Notes: generated by a model not told the origin, from the sequence alone. DNA of 64,000 bases from Yokenella regensburgei ATCC 49455 (GCF_000735455.1 NZ_JMPS01000008.1:84601-148600), one strand, 5' to 3'. Positions 38,569 through 48,507 are shown, counted from the stretch's first letter. Translations and numbers: made by a program.

Positions 38569-39212
38569 CGCTGTAGCTCGTCTAACGCAGGGACGTCGAG
38601 ATGTGAGACGTCCCCTGCGGTTTCAACCACCCATCCCGATGCCAGCCATGGGCTCTGCTGATAATCCACACGTGAGATAGAGCAGTTGCGCAGACGCAGG
38701 CGACGCTCGGCGTAGGCCGGCAGCCCCAGAATCGTACTCAACAGGCAACCCAGCGCCATGCCGTGGCTGACTAAGAGCGGTCGGCTCCCCGCAGGCAGCT
38801 CAAGGCAGGAAACCAGCGCCGCGTGCATGCGGTTGCCCAGTTCCTGCATCGATTCGCCATCCGGAATACGGCCATCTTCGGTGCCGTTCACCAGTTGGCG
38901 ACGCCAGCCCTCCTCTTCTGCCGACAGCGACTCAATACGTCGCTTCTCAAGCACGCCCATGTTGAGTTCGCGCAGGCGAGAATCGAACATGATGTCGCAA
39001 CCGCACACTTCGGCAATGATCTCTGCCGTACGGCGGGTACGACCTAAATCACTGGAGATAATATGGGTGATGCCCAGCGTTTTGGCACGCGCGCCCACCT
39101 GCCAGGCCTGCTGCTCACCGTTGTCGGTTAGCGGACTATCGGACTGGCCCTGAATGCGTCGCTCGGCGTTCCACTGCGTTTCGCCGTGGCGAACAAGGTA
39201 TACCTGTAACAT
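38565..39212 (-). CDS. gpmB: Histidine phosphatase-family protein GpmB (YtjC)
   Basis: A 215-residue protein of the phosphoglycerate mutase-like superfamily. The catalytic RHGE motif is in YLVRHGETQWNAERRIQGQSD (partly cited; residues 5-25), and the second His in LLVSHGMALGC (about 147-157). Often annotated as phosphoglycerate mutase 2, but activity as a broad phosphatase is more likely; true substrate is unsettled. Confidence 0.93.
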   Translation of the reverse strand: MLQVYLVRHGETQWNAERRIQGQSDSPLTDNGEQQAWQVGARAKTLGITHIISSDLGRTRRTAEIIAEVCGCDIMFDSRLRELNMGVLEKRRIESLSAEEEGWRRQLVNGTEDGRIPDGESMQELGNRMHAALVSCLELPAGSRPLLVSHGMALGCLLSTILGLPAYAERRLRLRNCSISRVDYQQSPWLASGWVVETAGDVSHLDVPALDELQR

Positions 39213-39265
39213 GCGTTTTATCCGTTATACTGCGATGACAATTTCTTAGTAATGATGTTCTGATT

Positions 39266-39781
39266 ATGCACCAGGTTGTCTCAGCTACCACCAATCCTGC
39301 CAAAATTCAGGCAATTCTTGCGGCATTTACCGAGATTTTCGGTGAAAGATCCTGCCATATTGACGCTATCTCCGTCGAGAGTGGCGTACCCGAACAGCCC
39401 TTTGGAAGTGAGGAAACGCGCGCTGGCGCACGGAATCGCGTGGCAAATGCCCGTGAAGCTCGCCCGGATGCGGATTTTTGGGTGGCAATTGAGGCCGGAA
39501 TCGACGAAGGAAGCACCTTCAGTTGGGTGGTGATTGAAAGCCGCGATCGGCGCGGCGAAGCGCGTTCCGCTACCCTGCCACTGCCGAAAATCATCCTCGA
39601 AAAAGTCAGTGCCGGAGAGGCGCTGGGGCCGGTGATGTCACAATACACCGGCATCGATGAGATTGGTCGTAAAGAAGGGGCTATTGGCGTATTTACCGCG
39701 GGCGCACTCACCCGCAGCAGCGTTTACCATCAGGCGGTCGTGCTGGCCCTGAGCCCGTTCCACAACGCCATTTATCGCTGA
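39266..39781 (+). CDS. yjjX: Inosine/xanthosine triphosphatase YjjX
   Basis: A 171-residue house-cleaning NTPase that hydrolyses ITP and XTP to keep deaminated purines out of nucleic acids. N-terminal [15 protein letters not shown] (about 7-21) and [15 protein letters not shown] (about 50-64) are family motifs. The start lies 53 bases from divergent gpmB. Its last ten bases overlap the end of convergent trpR. Confidence 0.94.
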   Translation: MHQVVSATTNPAKIQAILAAFTEIFGERSCHIDAISVESGVPEQPFGSEETRAGARNRVANAREARPDADFWVAIEAGIDEGSTFSWVVIESRDRRGEARSATLPLPKIILEKVSAGEALGPVMSQYTGIDEIGRKEGAIGVFTAGALTRSSVYHQAVVLALSPFHNAIYR

Positions 39782-40101
39782 GTTTGCGGCAGCGCCTGTT
39801 CGAGCCAAAGACGCAGCTCCGCAGGCGCCGATTTCAAACTGTTTGAACCACGGGTTATGGTCGCAATGCCCGCGCCCAGTTCATTCTTGAGCTCGCGCTG
39901 GCTCATTTCACCGCGCAGCAATTCTTCGATGATTCGCACCCGGGTGCCAAGCGCTTCGCGCTCGTCCGGCGTCATCATCAGGCTTAACAGCGGAAGATGC
40001 AGATCGGCCTCATAGGCCTGACGCAGCAGCTCAACAAAGCGAAGCCACTCCTGGTGACGCTGTTCAGCCACTGCGGCTGAATAAGGGGATTGCTGGTTCA
40101 T
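39772..40101 (-). CDS. trpR: Trp operon repressor TrpR
   Basis: A 109-residue tryptophan-dependent repressor of trp, aroH, mtr and itself. All-helical; the DNA-reading helix-turn-helix is [23 protein letters not shown] (about 68-90, cited in part). The ATG at 40101 gives E. coli-like length; a start 29 codons earlier would run across the promoter and operator. A TrpR operator lies just upstream at 40147-40166, so it is autoregulated. Confidence 0.97.
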   Translation of the reverse strand: MNQQSPYSAAVAEQRHQEWLRFVELLRQAYEADLHLPLLSLMMTPDEREALGTRVRIIEELLRGEMSQRELKNELGAGIATITRGSNSLKSAPAELRLWLEQALPQTQR

Positions 40102-40146
40102 ATTACGCCGCCCTGTTATGGCAGGCAGCCTGAGCTGCCCGCTTTT

Positions 40147-40166
40147 CGTACTCTTCAACGAGTACA
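40147..40166 (-). promoter_or_regulatory. TrpR operator at the trpR promoter
   Basis: CGTACTCTTCAACGAGTACA, with GTACTC/GAGTAC arms, is a near match to the E. coli trpR operator and the trp operator consensus. It lies between slt and trpR about 46 bases before the trpR ATG. Confidence 0.9.
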
Positions 40167-40188
40167 AGCATAACATAAACCACGCCAA

Positions 40189-42126
40189 TCAGTAACGCTG
40201 ACGCCATTCGCCGTCGCTCATCACCTGCGCCTTTTCGCCCATGAAATAACGGTAATAAGCATCGTAGGCCAGCACGTTCTTCACGTAGCTGCGGGTTTCG
40301 GAGAATGGAATACTTTCAACAAACGCGACGGCATCGATACGCCCGGCGCTGTTCCCCTGCCAGGTGCGTACCCGGCCAGGGCCCGCGTTATAGGCCGCTG
40401 AAGCATAGATGCGGTTATCACCAAACTGCTGATAAACATACTGCAGGTAGCTGGTACCAATGTTGATATTGGTTTCAGGATCGAGCAACTGGCCCTGGTT
40501 GCTGTAGCCCGGAATATTGAACATTTTTACCGTATGCGTCGCGGTGCCCGGCATGATTTGCATCAGGCCCGAAGCGCCCACCGGCGATCGTACCTTCGGG
40601 TTCCAGGCACTTTCCTGGCGCGCAATCGCCATGGCATAGCTCTGCGAAATGTCTTTTCCGCTGGTGTAGCGGGCAAAGAGATTTTTATAGGCCAGTGGGA
40701 AGCGCTCCTGAAGATTATCCCAAAGCTTACCGGCGATGGTGGCCTGCACGCTGAGATCCCACCAGTCACGATCGTAAGCGTAGCGCGCCAGCTGCGCCTG
40801 TTCGTTTTTACTCCGACTGGTGACCAGGTTCGCCCATTCACTGCGCGCGGTGTTATCCAGATTCCAGTACATCAGCTCACGCACACGCGCCATTTCCGGA
40901 CCATCAGCAAGCGCTGAAGGGAGGCTGCCTTCTGCTTTCTGAACCTGCAGCGGATACTCTTCCCCCAGGCGCTGGGCGGCTACCATCGGGTAAAAGCCGC
41001 GCTGCTGCATAAGCGATCGCAAAATACTCTTCGCTTCATCCTCACGTCCGCGCTCCATCAGCAGGTCTGCCTGCCAGTAACGCCATTCGTCTTTCTCTTT
41101 CGCCTCCATCGGCAGACGCGCAAGCCAGGTGTTCAGGCCACGGCGATCGCCGGCTCCGAGCGCCATACGGACACGGCGCTCAACGAGTGATGTCGACTGG
41201 GAACGCATAACGGCATCATCGCGCCAGCGAGCCTGTTCATCGGTCACGTCGGTGCCCATCAGACGCCAGGCGACGATATCACGCAGCTCCTGGGTCTGCT
41301 CTTCCGTTAACTGCTGCGCCTGCACCAGTGATGGGATCATCAGGCGGGCATTCTCAGCGTCCTGACGGGCGATGCTGGCGAAAGCGACCGCCGCCATCTG
41401 ACGCGTGAAATCGGTGGCGCCGGTGGTACGGGCAAAGGTCATCACGTTCTGCGGATTATCCGCAAGCGCGCTCACCGCTGAGGCGATAGTCTGGTAGTTG
41501 CCCGGCATCTGCGCGGCCAGCGTTTTCACAAGTCCGGTATTCCCGGCCTGCATGGCAAGGCGAATGCGTTCAAGATAAGCCAGCGGATCCTGGGCCCCCG
41601 ACGATCGCCAGGCGCTAAATAGCGGATCGCAGGCGTTCGGCTGGCTTTTGCCGGTCAGCCACAGATCTTTGGCTCCGGCCCAGGCTTCTGCAGTTTGTCC
41701 GACGCTGTATTTGGCATAGTAGTAATTACACTGCGCTTCGGTGGCGGTAGGTTTCTCCGGGCTGAAAGCCAGCAGCCCGCGCCAGTCTTCACGGCGAGCC
41801 AGCTCATTGACGAAGCGGTTTTGCAACGTTCTTGCCGGAGGTAACGTGGGGTTAGCGCGCACAAAATTGGTGACGGTGAGCGTCGGCTCATTCATCAGGT
41901 CATCGGTAAGCTGGCGATATTCCAGGTAAGGGTACAGGGGATAGTCTTTCAGGGTCGGCATCAGTTGATCAACCACGTCCATCTGGCGGTTGTCCCAGGC
42001 CTGCTTAATCTGCGAGTAGCGGCTACGCTGTTCGTCCAGGGAGTCGGCGTAAGCAAGGTGATTGACGGTCAGCAGGCAGACGCCGGCAGCCAGCAGGCGC
42101 CACGCCGTATTTTTGGCTCTTTCCAC
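40189..42126 (-). CDS. slt: Soluble lytic murein transglycosylase Slt70
   Basis: A 645-residue periplasmic enzyme cutting murein between MurNAc and GlcNAc with formation of 1,6-anhydro ends. The signal peptide ends at AYA (about residue 27, before DSLDEQRSRY). The long helical superhelix forms the ring, and the C-terminal lysozyme-like domain has the catalytic Glu in AIARQESAWNP, then GLMQIMPGTATH and AYNAGPGRV. Length equals E. coli Slt. Only about 20 bases separate its stop from the trpR operator. Confidence 0.97.
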   Translation of the reverse strand: MERAKNTAWRLLAAGVCLLTVNHLAYADSLDEQRSRYSQIKQAWDNRQMDVVDQLMPTLKDYPLYPYLEYRQLTDDLMNEPTLTVTNFVRANPTLPPARTLQNRFVNELARREDWRGLLAFSPEKPTATEAQCNYYYAKYSVGQTAEAWAGAKDLWLTGKSQPNACDPLFSAWRSSGAQDPLAYLERIRLAMQAGNTGLVKTLAAQMPGNYQTIASAVSALADNPQNVMTFARTTGATDFTRQMAAVAFASIARQDAENARLMIPSLVQAQQLTEEQTQELRDIVAWRLMGTDVTDEQARWRDDAVMRSQSTSLVERRVRMALGAGDRRGLNTWLARLPMEAKEKDEWRYWQADLLMERGREDEAKSILRSLMQQRGFYPMVAAQRLGEEYPLQVQKAEGSLPSALADGPEMARVRELMYWNLDNTARSEWANLVTSRSKNEQAQLARYAYDRDWWDLSVQATIAGKLWDNLQERFPLAYKNLFARYTSGKDISQSYAMAIARQESAWNPKVRSPVGASGLMQIMPGTATHTVKMFNIPGYSNQGQLLDPETNINIGTSYLQYVYQQFGDNRIYASAAYNAGPGRVRTWQGNSAGRIDAVAFVESIPFSETRSYVKNVLAYDAYYRYFMGEKAQVMSDGEWRQRY

Positions 42127-42318
42127 AAGCTCTTCCTCATTATTTATTTCTGGTTCGCGGCATCATGCCACTCAATCACTTTATGCTAATCAGACATTGC
42201 CAAATGCGCCACGTTCCGGACATTTATTTACCTTTTTGTCGGCTGGGATTAGCGCGCGAAAAAGGCTACACTTCGCCCTTGAAAACTATTCATCACGATA
42301 AAAGAGGCGAAGTCCAAC

Positions 42319-43986
42319 GTGGCTCAATTCGTTTATACCATGCATCGTGTCGGCAAAGTGGTTCCGCCGAAACGTCATATTCTGAAAAATATTTCGCTGA
42401 GCTTCTTCCCTGGCGCAAAAATCGGTGTACTCGGCCTGAACGGTGCGGGTAAATCCACCCTGCTGCGCATCATGGCCGGTATTGATACCGACATCGAAGG
42501 CGAAGCCCGCCCGCAGCCAGGCATCAAAATCGGCTACCTGCCGCAGGAACCTCAGCTGAACCCAGAGCATACCGTTCGTGAATCCGTAGAAGAAGCGGTT
42601 GCGGAAGTGGTAAGCGCGCTGAAAGGTCTGGACGAGGTTTACGCGAAGTACGCTGAGCCGGATGCTGATTTCGACAAGCTCGCTGCACAGCAAGGTAAGT
42701 TCGAAGAGATTATCCAGGCGCACGACGGTCACAACCTGAACGTACAGCTGGAGCGCGCGGCCGATGCCCTGCGTCTGCCAGAGTGGGATGCAAAGATCGC
42801 AACCCTGTCCGGTGGTGAGCGCCGCCGCGTCGCGCTGTGCCGTCTGCTGCTGGAAAAACCAGACATGCTGCTGCTCGACGAACCGACTAACCACCTGGAT
42901 GCTGAATCCGTAGCGTGGCTGGAACGCTTCCTGCACGACTTCGAAGGCACCGTTGTGGCGATTACCCACGACCGTTACTTCCTCGATAACGTTGCTGGCT
43001 GGATCCTTGAGCTCGACCGCGGTGAAGGTATTCCGTGGGAAGGTAACTACTCCTCCTGGCTTGAGCAGAAAGATCAGCGTCTGGCGCAGGAAGCCTCTCA
43101 GGAAGCAGCTCGCCGTAAATCCATTGAGAAAGAACTGGAGTGGGTTCGTCAGGGTGCGAAAGGCCGTCAGTCCAAAGGTAAGGCGCGTCTGGCTCGCTTT
43201 GAAGAGCTTAACAACACCGAATACCAGAAACGTAACGAAACCAACGAACTGTTTATTCCACCTGGAGCACGTCTGGGCGATAAAGTCGTTGAAGTCAGCA
43301 ATCTGCGTAAGTCCTACGGCGATCGCGTCCTGATCGACGATCTCAGCTTCTCGGTTCCGAAGGGGGCGATCGTTGGGATCATCGGTGCGAACGGCGCGGG
43401 TAAATCTACCCTGTTCCGTATGATGTCCGGTCAGGAACAGCCTGACAGCGGTAGCATCACCCTGGGCGAGACCGTGAAGCTGGCTTCCGTTGACCAGTTC
43501 CGTGACAGCATGGATAACAGCAAAACCGTCTGGGAAGAAGTCTCCGGCGGGCTGGATATCATGAAGATCGGCAACACCGAAATGCCAAGCCGCGCCTACG
43601 TCGGCCGCTTTAACTTTAAAGGGGTTGATCAGGGTAAACGCGTTGGCGAACTGTCCGGTGGTGAGCGCGGTCGTCTGCATCTGGCGAAACTGCTGCAGGT
43701 GGGCGGTAACGTTCTGCTGCTCGATGAACCGACCAACGACCTGGATATCGAAACCCTGCGCGCGCTGGAAAACGCCCTGCTGGAGTTCCCGGGCTGCGCG
43801 ATGGTTATCTCGCACGACCGTTGGTTCCTCGACCGTATCGCGACCCACATTCTGGACTACCAGGATGAAGGTAAAGTCGAGTTCTTCGAAGGTAACTTCA
43901 CCGAATACGAAGAGTACAAGAAACGCACCCTCGGCGCCGATGCGCTGGAGCCGAAGCGTATCAAGTACAAGCGTATCGCTAAGTAA
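42319..43986 (+). CDS. ettA: Energy-dependent translational throttle protein EttA
   Basis: A 555-residue ABC-F ATPase that binds the ribosomal E site and gates entry into elongation by the ATP/ADP ratio. Two ABC domains: Walker A GLNGAGKST (about 39-47) and GANGAGKST (about 356-364), signatures LSGGERRRVAL and LSGGERGRLHL, with the charged linker (PtIM) around 240-300. The start is GTG, as in E. coli, preceded by GAGG. Convergent with nadR across a REP element. Confidence 0.97.
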   Translation: MAQFVYTMHRVGKVVPPKRHILKNISLSFFPGAKIGVLGLNGAGKSTLLRIMAGIDTDIEGEARPQPGIKIGYLPQEPQLNPEHTVRESVEEAVAEVVSALKGLDEVYAKYAEPDADFDKLAAQQGKFEEIIQAHDGHNLNVQLERAADALRLPEWDAKIATLSGGERRRVALCRLLLEKPDMLLLDEPTNHLDAESVAWLERFLHDFEGTVVAITHDRYFLDNVAGWILELDRGEGIPWEGNYSSWLEQKDQRLAQEASQEAARRKSIEKELEWVRQGAKGRQSKGKARLARFEELNNTEYQKRNETNELFIPPGARLGDKVVEVSNLRKSYGDRVLIDDLSFSVPKGAIVGIIGANGAGKSTLFRMMSGQEQPDSGSITLGETVKLASVDQFRDSMDNSKTVWEEVSGGLDIMKIGNTEMPSRAYVGRFNFKGVDQGKRVGELSGGERGRLHLAKLLQVGGNVLLLDEPTNDLDIETLRALENALLEFPGCAMVISHDRWFLDRIATHILDYQDEGKVEFFEGNFTEYEEYKKRTLGADALEPKRIKYKRIAK

Positions 43987-43997
43987 ATAAAACTTAA

Positions 43998-44080
43998 TGC
44001 CGGATGGCGGCGTAACCGCCCTATCCGGCCTACGGGGTAGTGCAGAATCGTAGGCCGGATAAGCGCAGCGCCATCCGGCA
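43998..44080. repeat. BIME: paired REP units between ettA and nadR
   Basis: TGCCGGATGGCGGCG...CCGGCCTAC, then GTAGGCCGGATAAGCGCAGC...CATCCGGCA in inverted order. The two REP units are the classical Y/Z types, between two convergent genes, where such elements protect mRNA 3' ends and can bind gyrase, IHF or Pol I. Confidence 0.93.
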
Positions 44081-44088
44081 TGTTAGTT

Positions 44089-45321
44089 TTAGCCCTGCTC
44101 GCCCATCATCTCTTTCACCAACTCCACGCAGCGCAGGAATCGTCCGTCATAATCGGGCTCTTCAACGTGCGCAAAACTGATGTTGTTCTCCTGGAGCATC
44201 TCCACCAACAGCGTCTGAAACTCTTTGCGATCGACAGAACTTCCGAGACTGCGTAGTCCATCCGCCACCCACGGGGTGTTGTTTTCCAGAAGGATAACCA
44301 GATCGAAGCGATATTCGTCGATAAGCGCCTGCACAAACGGGTGCTCACGACCCTCGTACTTTTTACAAAACGCCTGAGTGGTAACGAAATCGGTATCGAT
44401 AAACGCAACTTTGTTGGCGTACTTCACCGCAAAATCAATGTACTGCGCCTGGCCGAGGGCGATTTTGTCGTAATCAGAATACTGCAACGCCATTTCATCC
44501 CCGCCGAGATGCGAAAAGACGTAGTCACGGCCATATTCCCAGGCACTGGTGGTGTTGAAGATATTGGCAAGCTTGTTCACCAGCGTTGATTTACCGCTCG
44601 ACTCGCCGCCCAGCACGGCAACAGTTCGCACGAAAAACGGTTTAACCTCGGTTGGGATATACTCCCAGTAACGGAACGGATTCTCACGGATCTGCCCGCC
44701 GCTGATGCTCATAAAGGTGCGCTTCGGATCGATGAGTACCGTTTCAATCCCCAGATGCTCGAGATATTGCGGTGCATCGGCCTCTTCAGAGGTGTAGATC
44801 CAGTTTGGCTCGATCCCTTTCTCCTCCAGAAACGCTTTGGTGCCGCGACTCCAGACATCCCAGCCGTGAGGATAAGGCTCCATTCCCTCTTCATTGAAGG
44901 CATGAATGCGAATGTTCTTCTGGTATTTAAACGTCTGTAGCAGCCAGCGCAGGCGGTCTGACACGGTCGGCTGCTGCGACATGGCGCTCTCTTCAAACAG
45001 CGCCCGGTCGCGGGTTTCATCGTAACCCATGATGATATGCAGCTCGTCCACCTGGCTACAGGCGCGCTGGATCAGGTAGATATGCCCGGTGTGCAGTGGA
45101 TAAAACTTGCCGAACACCACGCCAACGTTCTTCTGCTGACGGGGAAACTCAAGTCCGAGGAAGCGATGCAACGCCTCCAGCTTCTGCGCGCTGGGGCTTT
45201 TGATTTTGGCATTCAGCAGCTGGCTCAGATAGCCTTTCGTCATCCCGCTGGCGTCAGCCACCTGCTGCAAAGTGCAGCCTTTCTGACGAATCGCGGTTTT
45301 CAGATAATCAAATGATGACAT
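44089..45321 (-). CDS. nadR: NAD repressor / NMN adenylyltransferase / ribosylnicotinamide kinase NadR
   Basis: A 410-residue trifunctional protein. The N-terminal helix-turn-helix (CTLQQVADASGMTKGYLSQL) represses NAD synthesis genes. The middle adenylyltransferase domain has GKFYPLHTGHIYL (about 72-84), and the C-terminal kinase domain has Walker A GGESSGKSTLVNKL (about 236-249). The ATG at 45321 matches E. coli; an upstream TTG is unlikely. Last gene of serB-radA-nadR. Confidence 0.97.
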   Translation of the reverse strand: MSSFDYLKTAIRQKGCTLQQVADASGMTKGYLSQLLNAKIKSPSAQKLEALHRFLGLEFPRQQKNVGVVFGKFYPLHTGHIYLIQRACSQVDELHIIMGYDETRDRALFEESAMSQQPTVSDRLRWLLQTFKYQKNIRIHAFNEEGMEPYPHGWDVWSRGTKAFLEEKGIEPNWIYTSEEADAPQYLEHLGIETVLIDPKRTFMSISGGQIRENPFRYWEYIPTEVKPFFVRTVAVLGGESSGKSTLVNKLANIFNTTSAWEYGRDYVFSHLGGDEMALQYSDYDKIALGQAQYIDFAVKYANKVAFIDTDFVTTQAFCKKYEGREHPFVQALIDEYRFDLVILLENNTPWVADGLRSLGSSVDRKEFQTLLVEMLQENNISFAHVEEPDYDGRFLRCVELVKEMMGEQG

Positions 45322-45356
45322 AGCGCTTAGTGCCTCCTGCAAAATCGAATACGTAA

Positions 45357-46739
45357 TTATAAGTCGTCAAAGACACTTAGCGCATCCGTCAGTTTCTTCA
45401 CCGGAAACACCTGCATGCCTTCCGGGACTTTTTTCGGTACGTTTGCTGCGGGAACAATCGCCCGGCGGAAACCATGTTTCGCCGCCTCAGAGATACGCTC
45501 CTGACCGCTGGGCACCGGGCGGATCTCCCCTGCCAGCCCCACTTCGCCAAAGACCACCAGATCCTGCGGCAGCGGGCGGTCACGCAGGCTCGAAACCATC
45601 GCCAGCAGCAGCGCCAGGTCAGCGCTGGTTTCTGTCACCTTCACCCCACCGACCACGTTGACGAACACGTCCTGATCCGCCATCTGCAACCCGCCGTGGC
45701 GGTGCAACACGGCAAGCAGGATGGCCAGTCGGTTTTGCTCAAGCCCCACCGCGACGCGGCGAGGATTCGCCATCATTGATTGGTCGACCAGCGCCTGAAT
45801 CTCTACCAGCAGCGGTCGCGTACCTTCCCAGACCACCATCACTGAGCTACCGGAGGTGACCTCATCGCCGCGGCTAAGGAAAATCGCCGACGGGTTACTG
45901 ACTTCGCGCAGCCCCTGTTCCGTCATGGCAAATACGCCAAGTTCATTCACCGCTCCAAAACGGTTTTTATGGCTACGCAGCGTACGGAAGCGGGAATCGG
46001 CATCGCCATCGAGCAGCACCGAGCAGTCGATACAGTGCTCAAGCACCTTCGGCCCCGCCAGAGAACCGTCTTTGGTTACGTGTCCCACCATCACGATGGC
46101 AACCCCACGGGTCTTCGCAAAGCGCGTCAGATAGGCCGCAGTTTCACGCACCTGGGCAACGCTGCCCGGTGAAGACTGAATATCCGCCATATGCATCACC
46201 TGGATGGAATCGATAACCATCAGCTTAGGTTGCTCTTCTTCGGCAATCTGGCAGATTTGTTCGATGCTGGTTTCCGACAGCATATTAAGGTTTGCCGTCG
46301 GCAGCCCGAGGCGGTGTGCACGCATCGCAACCTGTTGCAGCGACTCTTCACCCGTGACGTACAGCGTTTTCATCTGCTCGGCCAGTCGGCACAGCGTCTG
46401 CAGAAGCAGTGTCGATTTCCCGGCTCCAGGGTTACCGCCGATAAGAATGGCGCTGCCTGGCACAACGCCGCCGCCCAGCACACGGTCGAACTCTTTAAAC
46501 CCGGTGGAAAAACGCGGCAGATCTTCGAGGCTGATGTCAGAGAGCTTCTGCACTTTTGAGCCGCCTGCGTTCCCCGCATAGCCGCTCAGCCTTTCGTTGC
46601 GCGCCACCGTTGGCGATGCGGCAATGCGCATTTCGGTGATGGTGTTCCAGGCGTGACAGGCACTACACTGCCCCTGCCAGCGCGGATAATCCGCGCCGCA
46701 TTCATTACATACAAAGGCGCGTTTAGGTGCTTTTGCCAC
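45357..46739 (-). CDS. radA: DNA repair protein RadA (Sms)
   Basis: A 460-residue RecA-related helicase acting in branch migration and recombination intermediates. The N-terminal zinc finger reads CNECGADYPRWQGQCSACHAW in part (residues 10-30), then Walker A GGNPGAGKSTLL (about 96-107), the RadA KNRFG motif (about 257-261) and a C-terminal Lon-protease-like domain without protease activity. Nine bases after serB, 35 before nadR. Confidence 0.97.
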   Translation of the reverse strand: MAKAPKRAFVCNECGADYPRWQGQCSACHAWNTITEMRIAASPTVARNERLSGYAGNAGGSKVQKLSDISLEDLPRFSTGFKEFDRVLGGGVVPGSAILIGGNPGAGKSTLLLQTLCRLAEQMKTLYVTGEESLQQVAMRAHRLGLPTANLNMLSETSIEQICQIAEEEQPKLMVIDSIQVMHMADIQSSPGSVAQVRETAAYLTRFAKTRGVAIVMVGHVTKDGSLAGPKVLEHCIDCSVLLDGDADSRFRTLRSHKNRFGAVNELGVFAMTEQGLREVSNPSAIFLSRGDEVTSGSSVMVVWEGTRPLLVEIQALVDQSMMANPRRVAVGLEQNRLAILLAVLHRHGGLQMADQDVFVNVVGGVKVTETSADLALLLAMVSSLRDRPLPQDLVVFGEVGLAGEIRPVPSGQERISEAAKHGFRRAIVPAANVPKKVPEGMQVFPVKKLTDALSVFDDL

Positions 46740-46748
46740 ATTAACCTC

Positions 46749-47720
46749 TTACTTTTGATTCATGCTGCCGCTCAGGATGCAGAACACCCCCATCAGGTCG
46801 GCATGACGGATTGTGACTTCAGTCTGTTCATTCACTTTGGGTTTGGCATGATAAGCGATGCCGAGACCGGCCACTTTGATCATCGGCAGATCGTTAGCAC
46901 CATCGCCAATCGCCACGGTTTGTGCGGCTGGAATTTCATACTTCTCCGCCAGACGCTTAAGGGTGTTAGCTTTGTATTGTGCATCGACGATATCGCCGAT
47001 GACGTTCCCGGTCAGCTTGCCGTCGCGGATCTCAAGCTCGTTGGCCACCACCGTGGTCAGACGCAGCTTGTCGCGCAGATACTCAGCAAAGAAAGTAAAG
47101 CCACCGGAGGCAATCGCCACCTTCCAGCCCAGCGCGTCCAGCTTCAGCACCAGCTGCGTCAGCCCTGGCATCAGCGGTAGCTCATCGCGAACCTGCCGCA
47201 AAATTCCCGCATCGGCCCCTTTCAGGGTTGCCACCCGGGAGCGCAGGCTGGCGGTGAAATCCAGTTCGCCGCGCATCGCGCGTTCGGTTACTTCAGCGAC
47301 CATTTCACCCGTACCGGCGAGTTTGGCTATTTCATCAATACATTCGATCTGAATCGCCGTGGAGTCCATATCCATGACCAGCAGACCAGGGCTCTTGAGA
47401 TGCGGAATTTTACCCAGCGGCGCAACGTCCATTCCGGCATCATGTGCCAGACGGGTTGCGCGCGGCGTCAGCGACCCCGCAAGGCGGATCACCTGATAAT
47501 CCTCCACGCTCCAGGCGGCGACAATCACCAGCGCTGCGCCTAGCTCGCGCTGCCAGGCGGTCAGACGCGTTTTATCAAGGCCGCGGCCATACAGCAGCCA
47601 CCCGCTACGGCCAGCGTGGTAATCCAGCGGCATCACTTCGTCACCGCTAAGTGAGAGCGGTAAGCCCGGCCACAAGGAAACATCTTCAGAGAGATCGCAC
47701 CAGGTCAAACTGTTCGGCAT
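46749..47720 (-). CDS. serB: Phosphoserine phosphatase SerB
   Basis: A 323-residue HAD-family enzyme for the last step of serine synthesis. The nucleophile motif is VMDMDSTAIQIECIDEIAKL (partial, about 112-131), the second motif IASGGFTFFAEYLRDKL, and the third VAIGDGANDLPMI. The ATG at 47720 (MPNSLTWCDL) has GGAG five bases upstream; the 39 residues of a longer reading are not conserved. Divergent from ytjB; first gene of serB-radA-nadR. Confidence 0.97.
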   Translation of the reverse strand: MPNSLTWCDLSEDVSLWPGLPLSLSGDEVMPLDYHAGRSGWLLYGRGLDKTRLTAWQRELGAALVIVAAWSVEDYQVIRLAGSLTPRATRLAHDAGMDVAPLGKIPHLKSPGLLVMDMDSTAIQIECIDEIAKLAGTGEMVAEVTERAMRGELDFTASLRSRVATLKGADAGILRQVRDELPLMPGLTQLVLKLDALGWKVAIASGGFTFFAEYLRDKLRLTTVVANELEIRDGKLTGNVIGDIVDAQYKANTLKRLAEKYEIPAAQTVAIGDGANDLPMIKVAGLGIAYHAKPKVNEQTEVTIRHADLMGVFCILSGSMNQK

Positions 47721-47824
47721 CACAGCTCCACGTATCATCAAACAGGTAAGGAAAATAACGCACGAGGCTACCTTGTAACCAGCGCCTATGGCAACATTAA
47801 GCGATAAATTTTCAAAGGTGAAAT

Positions 47825-48472
47825 ATGGTTCGCGCAAAACTTAAGTTTCGATTACATCGCGCAGGGATAGTTTTGATCTGCCTCGCCCTTCTGGTGGCGC
47901 TGATGCAGGGTGCCTCCTGGTTCAGTCAGAATCACCAGCGGCAACGTAATCCGCAGCTTGAAGAGCTCGCGCGCACCCTCGCCCAGCAGGTCACGGTCAA
48001 TCTCGTGCCGCTGATGCGCACCGAAACGCCGGATGAAAAACGCATTACCCAAATGCTCACCCGGCTGACTAAAGGCAGCCGGATCCTCGATGCCAGCGTT
48101 TACGATGAGCAGGGCTCCCTGATTGCCCGCGCCGGTGAGAGCGTGGCGGTGCGTGACCGGCTGGCGCTGGACGGTAAAAAAGCCGGTGGTTACTTCAACC
48201 AGCAGGTGGTTGAGCCCGTACAGGGCAAGAATGAACCGCTGGGTTATCTGCGTCTGACGCTCGATACCCATACGCTGGCAACCGAAGCCGGACAGGTGGA
48301 TAACACCACCAATATTTTACGCCTGATGCTGCTTTTATCCCTCGCCATCGGGGTGGTTCTGACCCGCACCCTGCTGCAGGGCAAGCGTACGCGCTGGCAA
48401 CAGTCACCGTTCTTACTGACCGCAAACAAGTCAGTACCCGAAGAGGATGAGAACGACAAGAAGCAGGAGTGA
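47825..48472 (+). CDS. ytjB: Membrane protein YtjB (Smp)
   Basis: A 215-residue SMP-family protein with an N-terminal membrane segment (about 13-30), a periplasmic region (about 35-158) and a second segment (about 162-181), then a charged cytoplasmic tail ending EEDENDKKQE. Function is unknown. It sits divergent from serB and 35 bases upstream of lplA, as in E. coli. Confidence 0.9.
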   Translation: MVRAKLKFRLHRAGIVLICLALLVALMQGASWFSQNHQRQRNPQLEELARTLAQQVTVNLVPLMRTETPDEKRITQMLTRLTKGSRILDASVYDEQGSLIARAGESVAVRDRLALDGKKAGGYFNQQVVEPVQGKNEPLGYLRLTLDTHTLATEAGQVDNTTNILRLMLLLSLAIGVVLTRTLLQGKRTRWQQSPFLLTANKSVPEEDENDKKQE

Positions 48473-48507
48473 TAGACTAGCGGCATGTTGCAGAAAGGAA
48501 ATCTATC

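Noticed and set aside
42286..43848. A 520-codon open frame antisense to ettA
   Set aside because: It is the mirror of ettA codon usage on a GC-rich strand, with no recognisable domain and no ribosome site. ettA itself is unmistakable.
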